Shown here one piece after another: positions 53,401 to 59,670 of a DNA stretch of 64,000 bases; positions within the stretch are counted from its first letter, which is position 1; each line of letters begins with the position of its first letter. The stretch covers positions 1 to 64,000 of the forward strand of contig CBDUXP010000012.1 in assembly GCA_965371225.1 (NCBI GenBank), read 5' to 3'. The notes under the pieces were generated by a model. The model was not told the origin of the DNA and ran no database searches. It saw only the letters and a program-made list of their open reading frames with translations. A program made the translations under genes and the position numbers. Source of the DNA: CBDUXP01 sp965371225 [NCBI: uncultured bacterium] (GTDB lineage Bacteria; Abyssobacteria; SURF-5; CBDUXP01).

Positions 53401-54535
53401 CGCGTAACACACGCCCGTAATCCATCCCGATTCGCACAGCCAGCGCGCGATCCGCTGGCGTTCCCGACACTTCCAGAGCCTGTTGAATCGCGACGGCGCA
53501 TTCCAGACCGTGGTCCACATCGCCAAAGGCGACCAAGAAACCGTCCCTCAGGGTCTTGATTTCCTCGCCACCGAACCGGGAGACCTGTTCTCGCACAATC
53601 TCCTCATGGCGTCGTAGCAGGCGCCGCACTTTCGTGTCACCCAGCGAGGCATGGAGGGCCGTGGATTCTTCCACGTCAGTACACAGAATCGCGAGTGGCA
53701 TCTCATCGACCGGTACACTGCCTCTGAGTGTCCTGGCGAGTGCTGCCGCGTTCTCGAAACGTTCACTCGGGCGCTTGGCGAGGAGCTGGGCCACAATCGG
53801 CCAGAGTGTGGGCGCGCGGCTGGGAATAGCGGGAGGCGGTTCGTGCAAGTGTTGATGGTAGAGGTCCCCTCTATGGAATGGTGGCCTGCCTGTGAGGAGC
53901 TCATACGCGGTTACGCCAAGGGCATAGAGATCGCTCCGTTCGTCGCAGTGTTTGCCGCTTAGGAGTTCCGGCGACATGTAGGGCAGTGTGCCGGAGGTGA
54001 CCTCGCCCGTGGTACGCGTCTGGGTGTCGAGCAGCACGCGCGCGACCCCAAAATCCGTAATTTTGAGCGTGTCGTCCGGCGCGAGCAACAGATTGCTCGG
54101 CTTGATATCAAGATGAATCACGCCATGGCGGTGGGCGTCCGCCAGGCCTGCACAAACCTGGAGTAGCCAAGCGCACACCTGGTCTTCCTGCTGCGGACCC
54201 CGCTCCGCCAGTACGTGCGCCAACGACGGCCCATTCACCAGTTCCATTTCGAGGAACGAAACATCAGGCTCCGCATGGAAGTGCAAGAGGCGCACGATAT
54301 TTGGATGCGCAAGCCGGATTGCCGCTTGCGCCTCGCGTCGCAAGTGCTGTTCTGCTCCCGGCTCGTGGGCGAGGGTGGGCGGCATGAACTTCAGCGCCAC
54401 CTCCACGTCGAGTTCATGATCGCGGGCGGCCCAGACCCGACCCACGCCTCCGCGACCGAGTTCCCGGCAGAGTTCGTACCGGTCCCGCAGCCATTGGCCT
54501 GGTTCTGGCGCTTCAGGCACGAAGGATGGACGCAT
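50429..54535 (-). CDS. Ser/Thr kinase - class III cyclase - STAND ATPase - TPR multidomain protein
   Basis: The 1368-residue signalling protein has a protein kinase domain at residues 20-275 (P-loop GRGGVG 27-32, K49, catalytic D143 in HLDIKPSN, DFG 161-163). The catalytic loop is HLD, not HRD. A class III nucleotidyl cyclase domain spans about 280-430, with metal Asp in CTDVEEST. The transition-state Asn position reads T in GQTVTIASRI, so activity is doubtful. An AAA_16/STAND NTPase follows from about 465 (FVGREVELREL, Walker A GDPGIGKS near 495-502, Walker B LVIDDLHWAD near 613). From about 850 it has TPR-like helical repeats. I chose the ATG at 54535 because the upstream 66 residues to 54733 look random. 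It heads a three-gene set ending with a protease. Confidence 0.9.
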   Translation of the reverse strand: MRPSFVPEAPEPGQWLRDRYELCRELGRGGVGRVWAARDHELDVEVALKFMPPTLAHEPGAEQHLRREAQAAIRLAHPNIVRLLHFHAEPDVSFLEMELVNGPSLAHVLAERGPQQEDQVCAWLLQVCAGLADAHRHGVIHLDIKPSNLLLAPDDTLKITDFGVARVLLDTQTRTTGEVTSGTLPYMSPELLSGKHCDERSDLYALGVTAYELLTGRPPFHRGDLYHQHLHEPPPAIPSRAPTLWPIVAQLLAKRPSERFENAAALARTLRGSVPVDEMPLAILCTDVEESTALHASLGDTKVRRLLRRHEEIVREQVSRFGGEEIKTLRDGFLVAFGDVDHGLECAVAIQQALEVSGTPADRALAVRIGMDYGRVLRDGGDLLGQTVTIASRIAAGARPGRIFIGERLREQLSEQSSVDLFDRGLFHLKGLSESIRLFEVIWGPDVAPTVPKAVLPVAADAESPFVGREVELRELERCLNIVEHGQGHFVVLDGDPGIGKSRLAREFLQFLGPRSVATAAGRCVEHLTEAWQPIIECVRGLLHDPAGWNVPDVLATDLAPLADLVPELRQDIAAGQQSGSRREPQEERQRLLGALAGLLIYWARREAITLVIDDLHWADENTVEFLRHLGRRLTPDLNGHSARIFVIVTCRETALSPDHPLNELWTDLEHDHLLTRIPVRGLGAGDVKTMLHDLYDGPPYEQLVAFVFRRSEGNPYFVEEIYRDLAEQSLLDPDQADRQLEFQEEWLVATRVRDVIHQRLLRLSARCRDVLQVAGLMGLRLRFDALRYATGCTEEETIDALEEAMAARVIREWAEGDAVYYAFEHGLAQEVLADEGSIVRRQRTHVRIARALETVYGAAVLDHSTEVAQHLLQAGTMAPPEAMVRYGTAAGDAALARYAFREAARFLEVVDATQARSDGASDMDRAYTQRKLFGAIGHEGDVERARELANAVIQTFEDAMEDQLADEARVEIGLILRRQARQRGALPYFESVAAKAKQSPSHLHAVALLQYAVALDYSDQPGRMLACAQDLKDMAQELNDTVLASRALAVERLWYLNHTRELDRVISLSEHLVSYYRRKQDRWFLCRELGDLAFFQFLTGQVTKALATCEEAIALAENIGTHYELLDNRAVRAICHCFRGAWDQVDQEWEDLKPHMGRVPGTKRLGLLIWARVRTDLWRGHESLNVPSARKNYEDMPLTEVPVMASTALRFSEERGPESVGMLGAVSARVPGNGDGLMWLIAAQALTAGWVNVGEAARGATWHAALAPYRRTLYLTSTTLERARAAAANGWWQQALADFSHCTRLCRREGLRPLLAVALFEKAHMYTTRNRSGDRRRAREARAEAAQIFAALQMQPYLERVGELRDH

Positions 54536-55084
54536 GCTCAACCAGGGCCCATCCACGCCACAGGTAGCTCTCGCCTGCCTGTCTCTGTCAGATATCCGAC
54601 CCAGGAGACCACCAGTGATGGGTCGGCGTAGACGTGCGTGGGCACGGTGATGATGGTGAGAGCCCTCCCTCGCGTCTCCCCAATCAGGCGCGAACGGTGA
54701 TCTTACCTCACTCTTGGTCTCAGGCAGCATCATGGGTCAAATTACCACACGTATGGGTCCGCTCTATCCAGCCGGTGGAAGAGCCTGATTTCCCTCTGTG
54801 GACAGCCCGGCACCCCAGCAGTCGCTCATACGCTACCGCCCCTCAATTACACGTGTACTGAGGCAGCCAGGTTCTTCCAAAATGGGAGGGCATGAGGCCA
54901 AAATGACTAAGCCTCGCAGTGGTCGTACGCCTCGGTATAGCAGGCGGAGATATTCACGGCGCACGCCATCCCCCGACTGACGGGTACCACCCTGCAAGGC
55001 GGGCCAGTTCATGTCTGCCCGCGGAACTAATGGCAAAAGAGATTCCAACGGGCGTACCAACTCGCTAAGGCTAGCGCCACGAGA
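54536..55084. other. Intergenic region upstream of the kinase gene
   Basis: This stretch of about 550 bp contains the presumed minus-strand promoter of the kinase cassette. An alternative in-frame start for the kinase lies at 54733 but has no ribosome binding site. The remaining open frames show no domain or codon bias, and no repeat or strong hairpin was seen. Confidence 0.35.
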
Positions 55085-55456
55085 TTAGGGCGCATTCGAA
55101 GGCTGAGGGAGTCCGTGCTGCATGCTCCAGTCGATGACGCGATTGTTTCCGGTGTCGTCCACGCCGAGGTCCGACAGAATCTCCCCCTGGGGGTTGAACA
55201 CCGCCATGTAGCCTCCGTACTCTTCGGCGGAAACCCCCGAAAGTACGCGTCCATCCGAATTTGCGATGCTCAGCACACCGCCCTCGGGCCCGGCGAAGGC
55301 CGCAATGACGACCACGCCCTCGTCGTTAATGATTTCGAGACGCCGGGCTCTGGTGAGCGACATCATTCCACGACGGCCAGTGCGCACGAGTGCTGTGATA
55401 CTCAGCCCCAGCGAGACGAAAACAAGCAAGCCTAAGATCGGTTCCATCTTGCCCAC
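55085..55456 (-). CDS. Small membrane-anchored protein with WD/NHL-like repeat strands
   Basis: The 123-residue protein has one N-terminal transmembrane helix (about residues 5-24) followed by basic residues, then about 90 residues of short beta strands in a repeating pattern (RLEIINDEGVVVIAAFAGPEGG, LSIANSDGRVLSGVS, YMAVFNPQGEILSDLGVDD). The pattern is seen in small periplasmic or cytoplasmic anchored proteins of unknown function in several phyla. The start at 55456 is not supported by a strong ribosome binding site, and the Met at codon 4 is an alternative. It is isolated, with about 550 bp to the kinase gene on one side. Confidence 0.6.
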   Translation of the reverse strand: MGKMEPILGLLVFVSLGLSITALVRTGRRGMMSLTRARRLEIINDEGVVVIAAFAGPEGGVLSIANSDGRVLSGVSAEEYGGYMAVFNPQGEILSDLGVDDTGNNRVIDWSMQHGLPQPSNAP

Positions 55457-55781
55457 GCTTTCCCGCGGTGACCCCGATGCGGACGGGAGTCACCGGCTAT
55501 ATGAACGGTTTGGTGATTTTGTGAAGGATAAACCTGTCCCCATCGCCACCCCGCGGTTCCTTCCCCCTGATGGCAAATGCAACGGTCGGATTCGCTCCAC
55601 AACGAGACCGTAGCACTTTGCTATACTAACACAAGTATATCACTAGTGGCGAACATTGGGTAGCGATACGCGCAAATAAGTTGGTTAATCGGCCCTATCC
55701 GAGCCTCATCTATAACCAAACAGTTAGCCATGCGAACTGCTATGCTATGGTATTGTAGTCACCAGGGTGGAGGTTCATGGT
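55457..55781. other. Intergenic region upstream of the XRE/S24-like regulator
   Basis: This 325-bp AT-rich spacer is between divergent genes. The palindrome TATACT-AACACA-AGTATA at 55622-55639 is annotated separately. Several TATnnT hexamers lie just before the regulator (55741-55757) and could serve as -10 boxes, but no -35 box is clear. No other gene is seen. Confidence 0.4.
55622..55639. promoter_or_regulatory. 18-bp dyad, candidate regulator operator
   Basis: TATACT (55622-55627) and AGTATA (55634-55639) are exact reverse complements around AACACA. The site lies about 140 bp before the XRE-type regulator, in the shared upstream region with a divergent gene. A helix-turn-helix dimer of the CI/XRE type would be a natural ligand. 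Confidence 0.4.
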
Positions 55782-56435
55782 ATGGCGTCCAAACTTGATA
55801 GCGCCGAAACGTTTCCCCTCCTGCTGACGCGGTATCGCGAGCAGCAGAGCCTGTCCAAAGCGAAGCTCGCCCGCCTACTTGGGGTCAGCGCAGGGTACGT
55901 CTACCTGCTTGAAAAGGGGAAAAGCTCTCCACCTACGCTGGCGCGGGTTGAACAGTTGGTTGAGCTACTGCAGCTCTCGCCCGAAGAAACGGAGGCGTTC
56001 ACGGTGGCTGCGGCCGCAGGCCGGACTGGCGCAGCAGAGGCGAAAGTCCTGCGGCAAACAGGACCACGGCAGGTCGTGTTCCCAGCGCAAGCGATGGAGT
56101 CCGAGGGGCCGGCAGGATTTCAAGATCGCATCGACCTCCGCGACTGTGTTGCGATACCAGTTCAAACGGATGCGATGGCGCCGGTCTTATGCGCGGGTCA
56201 ACTGGCCATTTGCGCGCGCACATGCAAGCCGACCGCGGGGGACCTCGTGATCGCGACGCTCCAGAATGGTCAGGTTCACATAGGCCAGTACTACCCGTCC
56301 GAGGACGAAGTGCTGTTGACGGCACTGCGGCCGGAGGAGAGCTCCGCAACCCCAAGTGTCGCGCGGAGCAGCATTCGTGAGTTGCTGCCGGTCATCGGGA
56401 TCCTATTTAAGCGGGATCTCTCCCTCAAGGAGTAG
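55782..56435 (+). CDS. XRE-family regulator with catalytically dead S24/LexA-like domain
   Basis: The protein is 217 residues. Residues 10-70 form a Cro/CI-type helix-turn-helix (LTRYREQQSLSKAKLARLLGVSAGYVYLLEKGKSSPPT). Residues 120-215 follow the S24 sensor-peptidase pattern (DCVAIPVQTDAMAPVLCAGQLAICARTCKPTAGDLVIATLQNGQVHIGQYY). In active LexA/CI proteins the motif is GdSM with a later catalytic Lys. Here residue 131 is Ala (DAMAP) and the Lys position reads as Ile or Gly, so autocleavage is not expected. It may sense a ligand or simply dimerise. The ATG at 55782 has GGAGG 8 bases upstream. It is divergent from the small membrane protein and convergent with an SDR gene. Confidence 0.85.
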   Translation: MASKLDSAETFPLLLTRYREQQSLSKAKLARLLGVSAGYVYLLEKGKSSPPTLARVEQLVELLQLSPEETEAFTVAAAAGRTGAAEAKVLRQTGPRQVVFPAQAMESEGPAGFQDRIDLRDCVAIPVQTDAMAPVLCAGQLAICARTCKPTAGDLVIATLQNGQVHIGQYYPSEDEVLLTALRPEESSATPSVARSSIRELLPVIGILFKRDLSLKE

Positions 56436-56504
56436 CTAGACCGCGGGCGGGGAACACGAAAACCGGAGAAATCTATCGTACTGTCCGTTCAGCGCCTGGC
56501 TCGA

Positions 56505-57314
56505 TTACGGGGCCCCGCTCGTGCTGAATTTGCTATGCGGGGTGCTGCCGAACGTCAGCCCGGTCACAGCCCCTGCCCGATCAGAGGCCAGGAAGGCCAC
56601 CGCGGCTACGACCGCTTCCGGCATCTCTATCGGCCCGAGTGCGTATCCCTCGCCGGGCGGCACCGCTCTCCAGTCTCGCTCTGCGTCCAGTAACGTATCG
56701 ACCGCATCTAACACCTGACGTGCATCGAAATCTTGCGGTGCACCGGCAGCCGGAGTGCAGATCGTATTTACGAGGATCTCCTCCTTCGCAACCTCCGCAG
56801 CGGCAGATTGCATCAGCGCGATCACGGCGGCCTGCGATGCAGCAAAAAGAGAGCGATTGGCCTGGCCTTCCCGCGCGGCCGAGGACACCACTGAGATTAT
56901 CCGTCCGCCGCTTCCCTGCTCCAACAAGGCGTTCAGGAAGGCTCTCATACACAAAAAAGGGCCCCGAACATTGACAGCCAAGACGCGATCGATTTCCGAT
57001 GCTCGACTGCGGGCAACGGGCAATCCGCGACTGGGTACCATCACACAGTTGACCAGCACATCCAGTTGACCAGCCCACTCGGTCGCCTTGGCTATTAGGT
57101 TGGCCACATCATGGCTCTGGGAAATATCCGCCCGGACGGCAATGGCTTGTCCGTCGGCGTTGGTAATCACGCGTCGCGTTGCGTCCGCCGCGTGTTGGAA
57201 CTGATCCGCGATCACGACCCGCGCGCCGCATTCACCGAGCGTCCGGGCAACCAGTCCCCCAAGCCCAGCCGCCCCACCTGTGACGATGATGCCTCTATTT
57301 CTTAGGGATTCCAC
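56505..57314 (-). CDS. SDR-fold protein lacking the YxxxK active site
   Basis: The 269-residue Rossmann protein has an intact cofactor motif (VTGGAAGLGG, residues 11-20), an acidic second-strand end (VVIADQ) and the Ser of the active site (S144/S145). At the Tyr-x3-Lys position it reads F157-A-A-S-Q161, so both catalytic residues are replaced. NNAG is likewise changed to NCVM. It may have lost dehydrogenase activity and act as a binding or regulatory protein, or be a decaying gene within the accessory island. The start is GTG at 57314, and the ribosome binding site is weak. Confidence 0.8.
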   Translation of the reverse strand: MESLRNRGIIVTGGAAGLGGLVARTLGECGARVVIADQFQHAADATRRVITNADGQAIAVRADISQSHDVANLIAKATEWAGQLDVLVNCVMVPSRGLPVARSRASEIDRVLAVNVRGPFLCMRAFLNALLEQGSGGRIISVVSSAAREGQANRSLFAASQAAVIALMQSAAAEVAKEEILVNTICTPAAGAPQDFDARQVLDAVDTLLDAERDWRAVPPGEGYALGPIEMPEAVVAAVAFLASDRAGAVTGLTFGSTPHSKFSTSGAP

Positions 57315-57374
57315 TCGTCAAATATAACCCAGCACACCGTAGAGGGACAATCGGGGAGGCCTCTTGGGAGCGGC

Positions 57375-57445
57375 GGGACCGGGCAGGACTCAACCGCTAC
57401 GCCACTGGGAACGCGGCTGTCATCCGGGGTCCTGCCCGTGGTCCC
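57375..57445. repeat. 15-bp inverted repeat upstream of the SDR gene
   Basis: GGGACCGGGCAGGAC (57375-57389) is matched by GTCCTGCCCG-TG-GTCCC (57429-57445), a reverse complement apart from a two-base insertion. The loop is 39 bases. It lies between the SDR start and the transposase fragment of IS copy C. The minus-strand sequence of the right part resembles the T-arm region of a tRNA (GTTGAGTCC), but no cloverleaf can be drawn. Confidence 0.45.
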
Positions 57446-57484
57446 ACGCTTTATAGACGGAGCCGGCGGGATTTCCTTCCCTGA

Positions 57485-57814
57485 GTGCCCCCGAACACCT
57501 GTCTGCCGGACGAGACGGCCACTCCACGCGAACATGACGTTAGCCTTACATGGGCCGCTCCGAACCTCGATGCCTATTGCGAATCCTGGATCGGCAGCCT
57601 CAAACGGGAGTGCCTGAGCCACTTCATCTGCTTTGGACAGACGCACCTCGACTACGTGCTCCGGGAGTATGTGGACTACTACAACACGGTTCGGCCACAC
57701 TCGGCCATAGGGAATGCGCCACTCGCCCCGCACGAGCCGATCCGTGACGGGCCAATCCGCCGCGCCTCCCGCCTCGGCGGACTCTTGAATCACTATTACC
57801 GCGAAGCCGCGTAG
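57485..57814 (+). pseudogene. Transposase 3' fragment (DDE integrase core)
   Basis: From about 57550 the frame encodes the end of an IS3/IS481-like integrase core: NLDAYCESWIGSLKRECLSHFICFGQTHLDYVLREYVDYYNTVRPHSAIG. The Glu in YCESW corresponds to the last acidic residue of the DDE triad. The two Asp residues and the N-terminal DNA-binding domain are missing. The first 20 residues of the open frame are unrelated sequence, so the gene is truncated at its 5' end. Confidence 0.82.
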
Positions 57815-58146
57815 CACTGATCACAGTGGCCCTTGGGCGGGCCACAAGAGATGTGTGTCTGGGCATGGCCTCGGTGCGTACTTTGAGGCTGTTCGCCGCA
57901 GCACGGATCGGATAGGATGCGCCCATCATGCTCGTGCGCACTCGAATACCCTCCCGCTCAGTCCTCCGACACACTCCGCCCGCGCCGGCGGCCCGTTAGA
58001 ACGCGCCCCTCCAGGGCCCGATCCTAATATTTGTACACCCCTGACCGCCCCCAATTGGGCGCCGCACTTAGTTCCGGCCCGGGTTTCGCTCACAACTCCC
58101 CGTCACGGCTCGGCTTGACTGCACTCGAACTTTTTGCACAGGGAGT
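57485..58146 (+). mobile_element. Insertion sequence remnant, copy C (3' half)
   Basis: The left end found in copies A and B is absent. It holds the longest transposase fragment (to TAG at 57814) followed by the right-end region, about 88 percent identical by eye to that of copy A. Shared blocks are GCACGGATCGGATAGGATGC, TCCTCCGACACACTCCGCCC and AATATTTGTACACCCCTGAC. The right end reads CTTTTTGCACAGGGAG. A second, weaker copy of the end sequence (CTTTGTACAGGTAG) follows at about 58205-58220. Confidence 0.72.
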
Positions 58147-58177
58147 TTTTGCACATGTAGCCCGTCACCATCCCCCG

Positions 58178-59617
58178 TCAGGACCGGGCTTCACCCCGGT
58201 CCGGACTTTGTACAGGTAGACATCTAGTCACGAAGCTTATGTCGTCGGACACGCCAACCAGGGTTTCAGTCTTCTGCGTGGGCAGCACTCCAACTCCGCG
58301 GCCTGCATCATCGCGACCGTTCAATCCGCGGGAATAAACGATCAGCTTTTGCCCCTCCAGAACTACGCGAATGTCCTTCTCCTGTACAAAGGGGTCGGTT
58401 CGCAGGCTCGCGGGCACTCCATCGACCGCCTCTTTCAGCTGAGCACCCCTACGACATTCCGCCGCAATCTGACACCCAGCGCTAGCGACGCGCAGGGTGG
58501 TAACGTTACGCCAGTGCGCCTGAAACATCTCTCTGAATATTGCTAGGGACTCACCATAGGCGGCTCCATATATCAGTCTTCCACCGCCATCCTCGTCAGC
58601 CGCAAACGCCGGCGCTGCCTCCAAGTATGTCTGCTTTGCGGCGTCTATCAACACATTCAGCTTTTGAAGAGCGCGCCAGGTTCGGTAGTTCCGTAGCGGC
58701 CTTCTGAGCCGCAAAGCAACGCGCCCATACACACTGGTGTTCACATTCATTGTTTCACTCTCTCGCTCAGATCTCACTAGATAGCTCTCTATCAAAAGGA
58801 TCCGTTCGGCTCTTAATACTGCGGCCAACCCGCGCTCAGCCGCCTCAGCTTCCTTCGCAAACGCTTCCGCGAATGCGGCAAGCTGGGCGGGCGATAGAGA
58901 GTAGGAAGAGGACAACCGTTCCACGATCTGTATTGCAAGGCCGTACATTGCGAAGCGTGTGAGATGGGGGGTCGCGAAAGGCAATCCGTCGAGGGCCCTG
59001 CCGATGCCGAGAAGACGTCTGCAGTCAGCGTATGCTCCATCCATGTCACCAGTGCCGGCTCTTGCATAAGCTCTTACCGTGAAATGACGGGCCAACTCGC
59101 GGATGGCACGCATCCGCCCCGACGCACGCACAGCGACCGCAAGCGCCCCCCCACCCCCGACCTCTGGTTGAATCCGACATACCGGCTCTCTTAACGCTGC
59201 TTCCGCAAGAGCGAGGGGAGCTAGACGCGCCGTTAGTGTTTCTAATGCAGCTGGCGCGTGCTCCTCCAAAAGAGCGCTCTCACCGCCAGTGCGCGCAAAA
59301 GCCCAAATCGCGGCCCAGGGTTCCTGGGTATCCTGTGGGGCGCCGTTCGTGCCCGATGTGATTCGTCGTGTGAGCGTGCGTAGTTCGAGGGCAGACGCCC
59401 AGAGTAGCTCACCGCTGTTCGAAACGGCGTCGTCCTGCGGTATCAGATCCGGCAAACGCAAAGGTTCGCCCCGAACGCGCAAATCGGCAATCTCCCTTTC
59501 AAGGCGCTTGGCCGATTGTGAATCTGCGATCCACCAAAACGCCGAGAGCAGGATCGCACATGAGAGGAGAACTGCTACAGCAGTGTTAGCAGTCCGTGAT
59601 CTGAACACGCCGTTCAA
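58178..59617 (-). CDS. Signal-anchored protein downstream of Rhs, unknown function
   Basis: The protein is 479 residues. A single N-terminal hydrophobic helix (about 12-32) anchors or exports it, and the remainder is a mostly helical soluble domain (Ala/Arg/Glu-rich, with TARLAPLALAEAAL and LSPAQLAAFAEAFAKEAEAAERGL). I recognise no family. It starts 53 bp after the stop of the main Rhs gene and is transcribed in the same direction, the place expected for an immunity or accessory gene, but its size is unusual for an immunity protein. Its last 15 or so codons run into right-end sequence of IS copy C, so the natural C-terminus may have been replaced. Confidence 0.65.
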   Translation of the reverse strand: MNGVFRSRTANTAVAVLLSCAILLSAFWWIADSQSAKRLEREIADLRVRGEPLRLPDLIPQDDAVSNSGELLWASALELRTLTRRITSGTNGAPQDTQEPWAAIWAFARTGGESALLEEHAPAALETLTARLAPLALAEAALREPVCRIQPEVGGGGALAVAVRASGRMRAIRELARHFTVRAYARAGTGDMDGAYADCRRLLGIGRALDGLPFATPHLTRFAMYGLAIQIVERLSSSYSLSPAQLAAFAEAFAKEAEAAERGLAAVLRAERILLIESYLVRSERESETMNVNTSVYGRVALRLRRPLRNYRTWRALQKLNVLIDAAKQTYLEAAPAFAADEDGGGRLIYGAAYGESLAIFREMFQAHWRNVTTLRVASAGCQIAAECRRGAQLKEAVDGVPASLRTDPFVQEKDIRVVLEGQKLIVYSRGLNGRDDAGRGVGVLPTQKTETLVGVSDDISFVTRCLPVQSPDRGEARS

Positions 59618-59670
59618 TGCGCTACCCGCGCAGCACTGTATTCAGTGATCGGAAAACCCAGATGCATACA

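Noticed and set aside
57375-57445. tRNA gene or tRNA fragment on the minus strand
   Set aside because: A GTTGAGTCC stretch resembles a T-loop, but the T-stem does not pair and no D- or anticodon arm can be drawn. The inverted repeat explains the pairing better.
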